A stretch of DNA of 64,000 nt from Prorocentrum cordatum (GCA_963575745.1 CAUYUJ010014349.1:792285-856284); one strand, 5' to 3'. Positions 42,118 through 55,030 are shown, counted from the stretch's first letter. The notes: generated from the letters alone by a model not told the origin. Translations and numbers: made by a program.

Positions 42118-42440
42118 GGTGCCCATATCCAGTGAAACTGTGCCAGCGCAGCTAACGCCCGATCGCCAGCGCAGCACGCCGTGCCAGCGCAGCATATTGA
42201 ATTTTGCCCATGCAACGAGCGTCTCACCTCCAGCGTAGGCCGCCGTGCCAGCGCAGCGTGCTGGACTGTGCCAGCGCCTCTGTTGTCCAAGTGCCAGCCC
42301 AGCTCACCGTGCCAGTGCAGCATATTCAACTGTGCCAGTGCAGCGAGCTTCTGAGTGTCAAGGTAGTACAGCGTGCCAGTGCAGCAGGATTGACTTTGCC
42401 AGCGCAGCTCTTGTCGAAGTGCCAGCGCAGCATATCGTGC
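42118..42440 (+). repeat. GTGCCAGCGCAGC motif array
   Basis: The 13-mer or one- or two-base variants occur about 12 times in 320 bp at irregular spacing, often followed by ATATT-AA-T or by CTCACC/CTTGTC. A lone relative, GTGTCAGCGCAGC, is at about 42696. Confidence 0.75.
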
Positions 42441-42780
42441 GTGTGGTGGTTGGGCGGGGTGCCGACACTCATGTATGTGATACCTGCTGGCTCGATGATT
42501 CCTCTTGCTCTTTGATGCATGTATCTGTGCTTCCAGCTACGCTGGTTCGTGCACCCTTGGGCTCTCGACCATCCGTGCAGATTCACAGTTGTTTGACATT
42601 GATTCACACATCGCGTTCTTTGTAGCGATTTCTTGATTGGCTGTTATCCCTCTGCCCTCCTGGGCTCGGGAATCATTGTCAAAGCGTAGTCGTACGTGTC
42701 AGCGCAGCATTGAGCGCGCTATTGAAGCCATCAGGCTCAGCAACCACTTATACAGAAGAACACCGTGCCCTGACCTGCGC
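42441..42780. other. Unassigned flank
   Basis: No repeat or gene recognised apart from the single GTCAGCGCAGC motif. Confidence 0.4.
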
Positions 42781-42782
42781 AT

Positions 42783-43454
42783 ATGGGCACCGATCTAGAC
42801 GATGAATTGTATTACGAGCCATTCTTCAGTGAGTTTCATAACGATTGGAGGTACGCGTGGGTTACAGTTGATGACGTGCAGTGGGTTTCGAGTCATGAAT
42901 GGATGGTGAGATACAGAGCCAAATTCCCAAATGGCACGCCGCCCGAGAGTTCGGCTGATATGGACAGCGATCACGGCAGCGACGGCGGCAAGGACAAGGA
43001 CGCCGACCTCGACAGCGACGAGGTGGACGACGACGACGGCGGCAAGGACAAGACCGACGGCGGCAAGGACAAGGACGTCGACCTCGACAGCGACGAGGTG
43101 GACGACGGCGACGGCGGCAAGGACAAGACCGACGGCGGCAATGGCAAGGACGCTGATGGGCAGGATGAGGGGGGCGACCTGTACGGCCTCGACAGCGACG
43201 AGGTGGACGACGACGACACCATGGTCGACGCCGACGTGGTCAACGCCGAGACGGTCGTCGCGCCCTGCGGCCACAACAGCGACGAGGTGGTCGACAACGG
43301 CGCGGTGGCCAACATCGACCACATCGTGCCCGACAGCCCCATCGTGCCCTACGGCCTCAGCAACGACGAGGTGGTCGACACCGAGCACGCCGACGACGGC
43401 GACGCTGAGGGAAGGAGAATGATATTTGTGGTTTTGTGGATTTGTGATTTGTAG
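42783..43454 (+). CDS. Acidic repeat protein ORF
   Basis: Not recognised. ATG 42783 opens a frame whose first 60 residues have normal composition (LYYEPFFSEFHNDWRYAWVT, then WVSSHEWMVRYRAKFPNG). From about residue 60 it becomes an Asp/Gly/Lys repeat with units SDEVDD-DGGKDK(T)DGGKDKD and later SDEVVD, conserved at the protein level. A strongly acidic tail like this could be a calcium-binding or disordered spacer. The last 13 codons read into a GATTTGTGGATTTGTAG simple repeat (43425-43560), so the true exon probably ends before that, near 43415. Start choice: first Met in frame after the GTGCCAGCGCAGC region. Confidence 0.5.
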   Translation: MGTDLDDELYYEPFFSEFHNDWRYAWVTVDDVQWVSSHEWMVRYRAKFPNGTPPESSADMDSDHGSDGGKDKDADLDSDEVDDDDGGKDKTDGGKDKDVDLDSDEVDDGDGGKDKTDGGNGKDADGQDEGGDLYGLDSDEVDDDDTMVDADVVNAETVVAPCGHNSDEVVDNGAVANIDHIVPDSPIVPYGLSNDEVVDTEHADDGDAEGRRMIFVVLWICDL

Positions 43455-43565
43455 ATTTGCAGAATTGAGATTTGTGGATTGTAGATTGAGGTTTGTAGCC
43501 ACTGACCGCAGCAACAGCTGACCCTTGATGAGATTCGTGGATTTGTAGATTTGCAGATCTGTAGC
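43425..43565 (+). repeat. GATTTGTGGATTTGTAG simple repeat
   Basis: Short AT-richer units recur about ten times directly after the acidic ORF. Confidence 0.75.
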
Positions 43566-44140
43566 TACTCTCCCTCCCCGTCCTCCCCGTTTGCCCTGTC
43601 CCCCGCATCATCCCAAGCCTAATCCCCTTTGATATTCTGCCCCTGCCTCCCACTCCTGAACCCACGAATTTATGTCCCTTGCGTGGATTGCCGCTTGCGC
43701 TTGCGTTTGCTCGGCGACCTCGCGTGCACGTTCATATGATGAGGGTGATGTTGGTGACGCTGATAGACAATCGCGATGACGATGCGACGGGGGTGATGAG
43801 GGCGCGATGTAAACGAGTGGGGGGCCTCCACGACGCTAGCATGTTAATGGCTAGTGTACGCGCGCGCCGAGTTGACACTGCCGATCTGACGGGAAAAATG
43901 GGGGGAGGAGGAGGATGGGGGAGGGGGAGGATGGAGGAGGAGGCACGAGATTCATGTTTCATTGTGTTTCACCATGGCAACAACATCGATCTGAGTTGCT
44001 GTGTTCCCGCCTTCGGGCGAAGCCTCGTCCCTTGAGGTTGACCACGTGGCGCCTTGCTGTGCGACGTGCCGCCGCATGCTTGCTCATCGCCGAAGTTGTT
44101 GTGAAAAACAAAACAAAAGAAGGAACCCCCAAATGGGACC
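43566..44140. other. Unassigned sequence
   Basis: A few ORFs under 125 codons occur, with no recognised domain. Confidence 0.35.
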
Positions 44141-44149
44141 GCACAGCGC

Positions 44150-44290
44150 CGATTGCCTCTTCTCCCCCTCCTTCTCCCCCTCCTCCCCCTCCCTCCTCCC
44201 CTATCCTCCTCCCCCTCCTCCTCCCCCTCCCCAAGTCGACGCCAACGTCGGCTCCGTCGGGGCCGACATCGACGAGCTGATGACCCCTTC
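44150..44290 (+). other. CTC microsatellite followed by possible short exon
   Basis: After (CTC)n and CCCCAAG, the bases from about 44235 read VDANVGSVGADIDELM in one frame, with normal composition and an AG just before. It could be a small exon of an unidentified gene. No partner exon was found. Confidence 0.25.
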
Positions 44291-44329
44291 AGTGAGGGGG
44301 CCTCCGCCAGTTTCTCTCTCCTCCCCCTC

Positions 44330-44700
44330 CATGTATGCATGTATGTATGTATGTAGGTAGGTAGGTAGGTAGGTATGCGTGCATGCATGCATGTATGCAT
44401 GTATGTATGTATGTATATATGTATGTATGTATATACTGTATGTATGTATGTATGTATGTATGTATGTATGTGTGTCTGTGTGTACGTTTGTATGTTTGTG
44501 TGCAGGTATGTATGTATGTACGCATGTATGTATGCATGCATGAATGCATGTATGTATGTAGGTATGTAGGTAGGTATGCATGCGTGCATGTATGCATGTA
44601 TGTATGCATGCATGTATGCATGTATGTATGTGTGTATGTGTGTATGTAATGTTTTCATGTATGTATGTTATGTAATGTATGTATTTATGCATGCAATGCA
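44330..44700. repeat. TATG microsatellite
   Basis: (ATGT)n with TAGG and GCAT variants. Long Met/Tyr/Val/Cys or His/Thr ORFs on the two strands are artefacts. Confidence 0.95.
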
Positions 44701-44705
44701 TGTCT

Positions 44706-44762
44706 GCCCCCCCCCCCCCCCCGCCCCGCCCTCCCCCCCCCCCCCCCCCCCCCCCCCCCCAA
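44706..44762. repeat. Poly-C tract
   Basis: Two C runs of about 15 and 35 separated by GCCCCGCCCT. Confidence 0.9.
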
Positions 44763-45044
44763 GACTGCATCTGGCCCTCGGCTCGCGGCGCGACGATGGG
44801 AGACACGCCCCTCGCTCGCCACCTCCTCCTCGTCGTCCTCCTCCTCCCACCGCCTGGCGCTGCTGATGATGATGCTGGCGCTGAGGCGAGAGCGGGCCCC
44901 CCTGCGTCAGCGCCTGCCGATGAAGCGATCTCTGCTGACCCATCCTCCTCCCTCGCCCTCTCCCCCCTCTCTCTCCCCTCCTCCTCCTCCCTCTCTCCCC
45001 CGCCCTCCCGCCCTCCCTCCCCCCCTTCCTCCCCATCCCTGTCG

Positions 45045-45122
<78 letters not shown>

Positions 45123-45181
45123 CCTCTCTCTCTCTCTCTCTCTCTCTTATCTCTCTCTCTCTCTTCTCTCTCCCTTCTCCT

Positions 45182-45238
<57 letters not shown>

Positions 45239-45258
45239 CCTTTCTCTCTCTCATTCAT
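45045..45258. repeat. TC microsatellite 1
   Basis: (TC)n with sparse interruptions. Confidence 0.95.
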
Positions 45259-45513
45259 CGGGGGCCTGTCTTTCCGTTTGGCGCGTCTAGTGGCACGCGA
45301 CGCGAAAGTTTATTATTATTATTATTTGTTTGTTGTTCTCTCAGCCGCCCCTGCTTGCACGAGGCGCCCCTGCGCTTCTGAATTGGAGGCGCGGGGGCGC
45401 GGCGCCTGCCCCCGCCTCCCGCGGGCGGACGTCGGCCCGCCCATGTTGGTGCGTTCTCTGTCTGTCTGTCTGTCTGTGTGTATGTATGTCCGTCTCCCTC
45501 CTTTTATATTTTT

Positions 45514-45621
<108 letters not shown>

Positions 45622-45689
45622 GTCGGAGGCGGGTCGCGGGCCCTTCGGTCGCAAGTGGGCCGCGTGCCTGGTAGCGGAGCGCGGGGGGG

Positions 45690-45935
45690 CGTAGGTCGGG
45701 CGTTTAGGTCGGCAAACTTAGGTTGTAGGCTCGGGCGCGTAGGCGTAGGTCGGGCGTTTAGGTTCGGGCGCTTAGGTTGTGCGTGTGTGTGTGTGCGTGT
45801 GTGTGTGCGCGTGTGTGTGTTTGTGTGTGCGTGCGTTCGTGTGCGTGTGCGCGTGTGTGCATGTGTGTGCGTGTGCGTTTGAGTGCGCGTGTGTCTCTGT
45901 CCTAGGGCTGCCCTTGCTTTTTTTTTTTTTTTTGC
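45690..45935. repeat. GTAGGTCGGGCGTTTAG units, GT microsatellite and poly-T
   Basis: Three copies of GTAGGTCGGGCGTTTAGGT-like units at about 45691-45777, then (GT)n with GC variants to 45895, then a T run at 45918-45934. Confidence 0.85.
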
Positions 45936-46034
45936 GGCCGCGCATGCGCAGTACCACGAGCCCGACAGGCGGCAGCGGAGTCCCAGAGCGAGGCGGAGGC
46001 GTGGGCGCTGCCCCCTCTCCCTCTCCTGCCCTGA

Positions 46035-46095
46035 TCATCCGTTCTCGAAAAATTTGCATCGCTGGAGGGCGTCGGAAAGTAAGCAGGCACTCCCC
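46035..46095 (+). repeat. Fragment of foldback family F3
   Basis: CCGTTCTCGAAAAATTTGCATCG and GGGCGTCGGAAAGTAAGC match the left edge of F3 at 16735-16790. Confidence 0.7.
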
Positions 46096-46164
46096 CCTCT
46101 CCCTCTCCTGCGACTAGCGCGGGCCCATGCTGCTGGCGAGCATATACGCGTTCCACAATCGAGT

Positions 46165-46199
<35 letters not shown>

Positions 46200-46210
46200 G
46201 CTCTCTCTTT

Positions 46211-48312
<2,102 letters not shown>

Positions 48313-48459
48313 AGACGCCCAATATGGCCCCGCGGGGCCATCTCCCTCTCCCTCACCCTCTTTCTCCGAGACGCCCCATATGGCCCCGCGGGGCCATCTC
48401 CCAAAAGGCCCCCACCCATGCAAAACAACAGTTGCTTCAGTCAACCCGCGTCGTGAGGA

Positions 48460-49112
48460 TGGGCAACCTTCCCAGGGCTACCCTTGCATCGTTGTCCCGT
48501 CGGCCCATCCTTTGCGACTTCACCTGTCAGCCTCGCTTGAAAAAACGCCATGGGCCTCCTGGGGCTGCGCATCCTTACCGCGCATCCTTGCGACGCGGGC
48601 TGACTGCAGCCAACGTGAAACAATCCGTAGACATTTCGTCTCTGATCAGATCCTGGTCCGATTCTGGCCCGATGGCTGGGCCCCCCCCCACCAAGACGTT
48701 CACGGAACTCAAGCGATGGCGAACGAGTCAAACGTGGGACGGCTGGACGGGCCGACTCATCGCGCTCTCATGGAGCGAGGGCGGCGTCGAGGAGACGTGG
48801 ATGTGGAGGCCGCCCATCGCTGACCAGGGCAAGGGCGACGGCAAGGGCGACGGCAAGGGCGACGGCAAGGGCGACGACCCGAACAACGGTGAGGGCGATG
48901 GCAAGGGCGGCAAGGGCGTCGGCCGGAACAACGGCAAGGGCGGCGGCAAAGGCAAGGACAAGGACAAGGACAAGGACAAGGACAACAAGAAGGTCAACGG
49001 CAACGGCAAGAAAAAGGCCCAGGACAAGGCCATGGGCAAACGCAAGGCCAACGACAAGGGCAAGGACGGCAAGGCCAAGGACAAGGCCATAGGCAAACGC
49101 AAGGCCAAGTGA
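48460..49112 (+). CDS. Lys/Gly-rich repeat protein ORF
   Basis: Not recognised. ATG 48460 to TGA 49110-49112, 217 codons. Residues 1-120 are of ordinary composition (SLIRSWSDSGPMAGPPPTKT, then ELKRWRTSQTWDGWTGRLI and WMWRPPIADQ). After that comes GKGDGKGDGKGD, then GKGKDKDKDKDKD, then KKKAQDKAMGKRKANDKGKD and a final KRKAK. The tail is strongly basic and could bind nucleic acid or be a nuclear signal. Repeats are hexamers (AAGGAC, GGCAAG) in frame. It may be the last exon of a larger gene, since no leader or splice site fixes the 5' end. Upstream starts in the same frame extend to 48324. Confidence 0.45.
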
Positions 49113-49134
49113 GCAGCCCGACGGCCCAGCCCGA

Positions 49135-49240
49135 CGGAGGAGGAGGAGGAGGAGGAGGAGGAGGAGGAGGGAGGAGGAGGAGGAGGAGGAGGAGGAGGGA
49201 GGAGGAGGGAGGAGGAGCAGGGAGGAGGAGGGAGGAGGAG
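49135..49240. repeat. GAG microsatellite
   Basis: (GAG)n immediately after the preceding stop codon. Confidence 0.9.
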
Positions 49241-49317
49241 GATGGAGCCTCACCTGCGGCCTCACTGGCCCTGCCCCTGCCGCCTGGCGCCGCATCGGAG
49301 CACATCGTCATCGGCAT

Positions 49318-49318
49318 C

Positions 49319-49408
<90 letters not shown>

Positions 49409-49425
49409 CGTAGTAGTAGTGGCAT
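49318..49425. repeat. GTA microsatellite
   Basis: (GTA)n, about 34 units with two single-base changes. Confidence 0.95.
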
Positions 49426-49454
49426 CGGCATCACATCGGCATCACATCGTCACC

Positions 49455-49665
49455 TCCTCCTCCGCGCTCGAAATTGCAGGTTCGAAAATGCAATAATCTG
49501 GGGCTCGAAATTGCAATCGACATTTCCATCGCCATCGAAATTGCGCGATCGAAATTGCGGGCTCCGATTTTGAGTTCTCCCGATCGAAAGTGCAGAGAAA
49601 TTTCTGCAAGATGCATCTTGCAGAACTTCTCTCGGAATTTGGAGAACGGAGGATCAGGGTCTAGA
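49455..49665 (-). repeat. Foldback family F3-related block
   Basis: CGCTCGAAATTGCAG, several GATCGAAATTGC words, CTGCAAGATGCATCTTGCAG (a palindrome, about 49602-49621) and TTGGAGAACGGAGGATCAGG link this block to 16735-17092. Confidence 0.65.
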
Positions 49666-49669
49666 GTAC

Positions 49670-50060
49670 CTAAAATCGCCTCTTCGGGCGCTCTTGGAGC
49701 GCTCTTGGGGCCGTCTTGGGGCTCTCTTCTTGTGACCCTCTTGAAGCTCTCCTGGACCATCTTGGAGCCATCTTGAGGCCTCGGACGGCCATCGAAAGCG
49801 AAAAGGCGAGAAAGCTAAACACATTGATTTTCGTCCGTTGGTCTCTTGGGGGCCTCCTTGGGCACTCGGAGCCGTCTTGAGGCGGTCTTAGTGCCTCTCG
49901 GAGCATATTGGAGGCAATCTTGAACAATCTTGCGCTATCTGGAGTCATTTGGGAGGCCATCTTGAGCTCTATGAGGCCCTCTTGGAGCCATCTTGGGCCG
50001 TCTTGGACGCTCCAACTCCCCGCGACCACCGGTCGCTTCCGAAACCTCCCCAGGGTCGAG
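49670..50060 (-). repeat. Degenerate CTTGGGGCCGTCTTGG array
   Basis: Third member of the family seen at 3186-3865 and 16165-16690, with an AT-richer middle (49795-49850) like that at 3435-3480. Confidence 0.6.
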
Positions 50061-50395
50061 ACGCCTTGCTAAAAAAAAGCTGCGTTCGAAGCTTCCGCAT
50101 GCCAGCTCAATGGGAGCACACCTACGTACCTGCCTCCCTCCTCCTTCCTCCCTCCTCCATCCTCCCTCTCCCCCCACCCCCTCCCTGCTTCCATGCCCAG
50201 TGCTGGGCCTCACACCTGTGCTCACTATCGGTGCAGTGCCGTTGAGACAGGCCTCCTCGACCGAGCACAGCCCCCTCCCGATACTTCCTTCGCACCCCCT
50301 GCCAGCCGGCCCGAGGACCCCCGGCGCATCGGCGCCGCTAGCCCCCCGCCCACCAGGCCCGGCGGGGGCGGGTGGATGATGGGCCCAGGACCCCG

Positions 50396-50605
50396 GGATT
50401 GCGAGGAGGAGGGGGAGAGGGAGGAGGGGGAGGAGGAGGAGGAGGAGGAGGAGGAGGAGGAGGAGGAGGAGGAGGAGGGGGAGGAGGAGGAGGAGGAGGA
50501 GGAGGAGGAGGAGGAGGAGGAGGAGGAGGAGGAGGAAGAGGAGGAGGAGCAGGAGGAGGAGGAGCAGGAGGAGTAGGAGGAGCAGGAGGAGTAGGAGGAG
50601 GGCCC
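50396..50605. repeat. GAG microsatellite
   Basis: Almost pure (GAG)n. Confidence 0.95.
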
Positions 50606-50764
50606 TCCGCGGGCCCCGGGGCCGTCGAGGAGCGGCTCGGGCGGAGAGGCTGGTCCCGGGGGAGGGCCCCAGACGCCGGGACACGTTTCTCTCAGGATCC
50701 GTTCCCTGCGTGTTGATCTCGGGGCCCATCAAGCAGTGGCCAAGCGTCCTGGCGTGCCTATAGG

Positions 50765-50930
50765 CCTACCAAGCAATGTTCTAAGAATCTTTTTTGTGGT
50801 TTCCACGAAATGTTCTTAGAACATTTCTGGCTGGGACTGTCTTGTTTTAACACATCGGGTTGATGTTCTAAGAGCATATTTTTTGTTATTCGAACATGTT
50901 TGGGTTCTAAGAACACTTCGTGGTAGGAAC
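50765..50930. mobile_element. Foldback element F4
   Basis: Left end CCTACCAAGCAATGTTCTAAGAA pairs with the inverted right end TTCTAAGAACACTTCGTGGTAGG. Inside, AATGTTCTTAGAACATT (about 50811-50826) is itself palindromic and TGTTCTAAGA recurs. No ORF. No target duplication seen. Confidence 0.65.
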
Positions 50931-50937
50931 CCGGGCC

Positions 50938-51115
50938 CCCTCGAGCAATGAGAAAATGACGACGGGAGGCTTTTCGCAATTCTCGGCATCTGGGGGTCCT
51001 TACCGAGCCATTGGAGCGGCACAAAACGATTCGCGACGAAAAACTGGACCCAGGGAATAGGTCGAAACCTCCTTGGGGGTCGACGTCATGAAAAAATCAT
51101 GAGGTCGGGGGTCTG
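50938..51115 (-). repeat. Dispersed repeat family D1, copy 4
   Basis: Inverted relative to copies 5 and 6, matching CTCGAGCAATGAGAAAATGACG, GAAAAACTGGACCCAGGGAATAGGTCGA and GGGGGTCGACGTCATGAAAAA. Confidence 0.7.
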
Positions 51116-52504
51116 GGGACAGGGGGAAGGCAGTGACGTCATTCGAAGCGGACGGCCCAGCCAGGAGTGTCTGCATCGTCCCGAGCGGCCGCCGGAGGTC
51201 CAAGTCACGACCCGAAAGCCAGGCGACGAGGATCCCTCGGGGCGGACAAGAGGGGGGGATTGGGAACAGGCGGGTCCGAAATCTGCGGCTTGCGGCCGGT
51301 TCAGTCGTCGCCGCTGGGCGTTTTTGGCGCCCCTCCGGCATCGAGGGCGCCCGGGAAGCTAGCTGCATGCAGCCGATCCGCCAAACGCTATGTAGACGTA
51401 AGGCCGGCGCCTTCTAAGAAGCAGCCTCCTTCTAAGAAGCCTTCCCCCCTCCCCCTACCCCCCTCTGCGCGCCGCCAAACTCCCTTTTTTATCACCCTCT
51501 TCCATCTGCTCGAGCTGGTGTACTTTGAAAATCATTAGGTCGGGCCGAGAGGAGGAGGGCGGGGAGGGGGAGGAGGAGCACCGAGGATCGAGGCCGTTGA
51601 CGTTCACATACGTGTGTTCTCGGCGTCACCCCAACATACTAATACTACATGTGCGTCGCCCCCCAAGGGGCGACGCGCGCACCGAGAAATCTTATAGTAT
51701 ATGCGTCATGGCTGGCACTGTCTTTCCACACCGCTCGGGAAACGATATACTACAAGATGGGGATGCTATTGGTTCGGGTCGGACCCGCGCCTCCGAGGAG
51801 CACATCTAGTACTGGTATGTCTTCGCGCGTCCCATTCATGTTCGACTGCCTGTACACTTCTGCTTGGCCTCCAGACGCCTTCTGGGGGCCCCCGGGGGCC
51901 TCTGGGGGCGACGCGCTGAGCCACGCGGAACGTTGGCGCTTCCGGAGGGCCGCGGCGCGCCGCGCTCCACGCGCCGGTGGGGCATCCGTGGGCACCCGCG
52001 CACCATGCAGGTCTTCGGGGTTCGGCTCCGGACTTTTCGCCTCGGCGGTGCGGTGTCACCGGGGGCGCCGAAGAGGCGGCGGAAAGGACGAATGTCAGCC
52101 CCGGGGAGGACGCCCCACGTCCTCTGCCAGGCCTCTTCCTGTTTCAATGCGTCCCCTGCCTCCCCCCGGGCCGCGCACATGCCCCCCTCTTGGACGCCAC
52201 CCTCTTGGAAGCCGCCGAGTCGGCTGAGGACTTCTCGCCTGAGCGGTGTTGTGTCGTCGGGGGCGCCGACGAGGGCGGAAAGGACGAATGTTAGCCCCGG
52301 CCAACTGTCCTCTCCCAGGGGTGGAACAGCGCTCCCGGCGGCGAAGATGCATGCTTCTTCTCCCCGTCGGTATGGTGACCCCCAGCCAGCGTTGCAGATC
52401 TTGCTGCCTGCCAGGATTTCGGGTGATGTCGAGAGACGCGGCTCCGGCGATCTCAGGCCGCTCAAACATTTGTTCGTCTTAGCCCCAGAGTCGGAGGTGG
52501 ATAG
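51116..52504. other. Unassigned GC-rich sequence with a direct repeat and a hairpin
   Basis: A strong hairpin, GCGTCGCCCC..GGGGCGACGC, is at about 51654-51676. A direct repeat of about 65 bp (GGGGGCGCCGA then GGAAAGGACGAATGT-AGCCCCGG) lies at about 52030-52100 and 52228-52300. No recognised exon. Confidence 0.45.
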
Positions 52505-52655
52505 ACCTCCTACCCTGACACGTCGATTAAGGAATTGGCCGTTTTCGGTTCGCGAGAGGGCGTCGCGGCCGTCATTTTTGCGGGTCCAGGTCCGTCGGTT
52601 TCGGCCCCAGGCCGTTTTCACCAAGGGCAGGTTTACTAAAGGGAGGTTTGTCCAC
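52505..52655 (+). repeat. Dispersed repeat family D2, copy 2
   Basis: Same ordered blocks as 25520-25665, better preserved: GGTTCGCGAGAGGGCGTCGC, GTTTCGGCCCCAGGCCG, GTTTACTAAAGGGAGGTTTG. Confidence 0.65.
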
Positions 52656-52918
52656 CGCCGACAGAGGCTTAACCTATAGTTCTTGGACTCGTATTGCGGT
52701 CAGGAGCGTTGGCGCAGCGCGTCGCGGCAGCGGCCCCAGCGGCAGGCCGTGCCCTGCGAGAGCATGGCGTGACGCTCCGCTCCGCAGGGCGGAAGGCTGG
52801 GACAGGCCGGGGAGGTGGACAATCGGGCACTGGGCCGTGGTGGGCGTGCTGGACCGAAGCGTGGGGGTTGCCAGGATCGGCGGCGCGACCCGCTGGACAA
52901 ACGTTCCTGACCGTAGGG

Positions 52919-53080
52919 TTCAGTCGGACACGTCCCTCCGCAGGAGGAACATCCAAACGATAGTCAAACAAAATCTTCTGGGCACGATCTTTCTACTATG
53001 TTTAACTATGCTGGCGCATGTCTTGATTATGTCTTCTTTGTCCTCCAAAAGCCTCCTGTAGGATGACATGCCCGATCTAA
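52919..53080 (+). mobile_element. Introner-like TIR element A4
   Basis: 162 bp, from TTCAGTCGGACACGTCCCTC to TCCTGTAGGATGACATGCCC plus GATCTAA, flanked by the exact 8-bp duplication CCGTAGGG at 52911-52918 and 53081-53088. Interior (AATCTTCTGGGCACGATCTTTC, then CTATGTTTAACTATG) is homologous to A1 and A3. No surrounding coding frame recognised. Confidence 0.85.
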
Positions 53081-53104
53081 CCGTAGGGGTGTGCGCACGC
53101 CATC

Positions 53105-53275
53105 CCAGATCCCCGACGTCATGATCTGTTCATGACGTCGACCCCCAGAGGTCTCGACCTATTCCCTGGGACCGGTTTTTCATCCTGAGTCGTTTTTGAC
53201 GGTCCTGAGGCCCGGCAAAGGCCCCCGGAGACCGAAAATTATGAAAAACTTCCAGTCGTGTTTTTTTCATTGCTC
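53105..53275 (+). repeat. Dispersed repeat family D1, copy 5
   Basis: Contains the palindrome CGACGTCATGA..TCATGACGTCG at about 53115-53141, then GGTCTCGACCTATTCCCTGG, AGTCGTTTTTGACGGTCC and GAGGCCCGGCAAAGGCCC. It starts within 20 bp of introner-like element A4. Confidence 0.7.
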
Positions 53276-53640
53276 GAGGGGGTCGCAGAGATCGCCCTCC
53301 ATGAAGCAACGCCCGGCTCGTCGGTGGCGGAGGGCACGAAGAAGCTGGGCAGATCGGGAGAACGGCCTCGCGGCCCCCTGACTTGATAAAAAAAGCCTGC
53401 TCCTTGAGGTCCTATCGGGACAACGGCTCGTCCCCCGATCCCGCGACTCTCTCGCGCGCCCTCTTCGGCCAACCCCCCCCCCGCCGCCTCGAGCCTCGCT
53501 CTTACTCGTTCCGCTCACGTCCTCGCGCCCTCCTCGACGGTCCCCCCCCCCGCCGCGTCGATCCTTGCTCCTCCTCGATCCCTCGAGGCAAGGATCCCGA
53601 GAAGGCAAAAGCCTGGAGGCGCCGCACGGAGCGCGAGGAG
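53276..53640. other. Unassigned sequence
   Basis: C runs with CCGCCGCCTCGAG / CCGCGTCGATCC direct-repeat flavour at about 53455-53590. No gene. Confidence 0.35.
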
Positions 53641-53865
53641 GAGGTGGAGGTGGGAGGAGGAGGAGGATGAGGAGGAGGAGGAAGAGGAGGAGAAGAAAGA
53701 GGAAGAGGAGGATGAGGAGGAAGAGGAGGAGGTGGGAGGAGGAGGAGGAGGAGGAGCAGCAGCAGCAGCAGGAGGAGGGAGGAGGAGCAGGTTGGAGGAG
53801 GGAGGAGGAGGAGCAGGAGGAGGAGGAGAGCTCGAGGCGGAGGAGGAGTAGGAGGATGAGGTGGG
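53641..53865. repeat. GAG microsatellite
   Basis: (GAG)n with an AGC run at about 53757-53771. Confidence 0.9.
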
Positions 53866-53887
53866 AGGCGGAGTAGGGGAGCGAAGA

Positions 53888-54035
53888 ATTGCATACACAT
53901 AAACTCGGAGGTCTGCGCGGATTTCTCGGATCGGCGCTGGACCCCTCTCCCTGGCGGCGCCAGAGGCGCTGCCAGGGGACCCCAGCGCTGATCCGAGAAA
54001 TCCACACGGACCTCCGAGTTTTTAGGTTTATGTAG
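53888..54035. mobile_element. Foldback family F1, copy 2
   Basis: CATAAACTCGGAGGTC at the left is inverted at GACCTCCGAGTTTTTAGGTTTATG on the right; inner arms GATTTCTCGGATCGGCGCTGG and CAGCGCTGATCCGAGAAATC also pair. Nearly the whole element folds into one hairpin. Confidence 0.8.
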
Positions 54036-54049
54036 CCATGTGTTCCCCT

Positions 54050-54335
54050 AGAGGAGGAGACGGAGGAGGAGGGAGGAGGAGGAGGAGGAGGAGGAGGAGG
54101 AGGAGGAGGAGGACTGGCGCAACGACCACCTAGCCCATGCCTGCCTAACGTCAGGTCGGCTCTTGCAGGCCGACCGCCTAACGCAGTGGTTGCCTCGTTC
54201 CTCTTCCAGGCCACGGTTCATTGCATGCGCTTGCCTATCGCAGGTCGGCTTGTGCAGTGCTCCCGGTTTGCCTTTCGACCGCCTGATTTGCACATAGGTC
54301 GAGGCCGAGTCAGGTGAATTCTGTGGTCGCGTTTA
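54050..54335. other. GAG tract and unassigned unique sequence
   Basis: (GAG)n to 54112. Then two related stretches, GCCTAACGTCAGGTCGGCTC (54150) and GCCTATCGCAGGTCGGCTTG (54231), each followed by TGCAG. Could be exon or repeat remnants. Confidence 0.4.
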
Positions 54336-54394
54336 TTGTTCCTCAAAAGAACCAAGCAAACTATGGTGTATTTAACGTGGAAAAGATTCAATAG

Positions 54395-54505
54395 AGGAGG
54401 AAGAGGAGGAGGAGGAGGAGGAGGAGGAGGAAGAGGAGGATGCAAGAGGAATAGGAGGAGGACGTGGACGAGGACGAGGAGGAGGAGGAGGAGGAGGAGG
54501 AGGCC
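54395..54505. repeat. GAG microsatellite
   Basis: (GAG)n with GAC variants. Confidence 0.9.
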
Positions 54506-54830
54506 TTACGCCACAAGCTTGCCCTTCAGGTCCGATCAACGTCAAACAGAAGGAAGATGAAGGAAGGTGAGGAGGAGCCCTGCCGTTGATGCTCGCCCAC
54601 CGTTCAAAAGGAGCAGCATGAGGATTGAGGAGCGTCAGGCCTGGTGCAGCTCGCGCAGAGATCTTCCGTGGCGTTGAAATCCCGAGAACAATGTTTTGGC
54701 ATGCTTCAGGGTCTTCAAACGGTTGTCTTCCAACGAGGCAGTTCCCTCAATGGAAAGGAAGCGTTGTAGGGACCAAAGAAGAGGAAGCTTGGAGGGAGGG
54801 TTAATTCCAACATCGTTGATGGCTCTTGGG
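54506..54830. other. Unassigned sequence
   Basis: No repeat or recognised coding segment. Confidence 0.35.
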
Positions 54831-54835
54831 TTTAC

Positions 54836-55030
54836 ACTCCTCCTCTCCTCCTCCTCCCCTCTCCTCCTCCTCCTCCTCCTCCTCCTCTCCCTCTCCTCCT
54901 CCTCCTCTTTTCCTCTTTCCTCCCTCCTCGCAGCCCTCCTTTCCTCCTCCTCCTCCTCTCTCCTCCTTCTCTTCCTCCTCCTCCTCCTCCTCCTCCTCCG
55001 CCTCCTCCTCCTCCCCCCCCCCGCCCCCTC
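54836..55030. repeat. CTC microsatellite
   Basis: (CTC)n with TTC variants and a final C run. Confidence 0.9.

Noticed and set aside
42795-43514. Minus-strand Val/His-rich ORF opposite the acidic repeat ORF
   Set aside because: Mirror of the GAC-rich coding repeat; the plus-strand N-terminal part has normal composition, the minus-strand frame does not.
44289-44666. ORFs in the TATG microsatellite (44289-44666, both strands)
   Set aside because: Tetranucleotide repeat product, no composition typical of proteins.
54030-54045. TTATGTAGCCATGTG as a relic spliced leader
   Set aside because: Only the GTAGCCAT core matches; the rest of the leader and a downstream ORF are missing.
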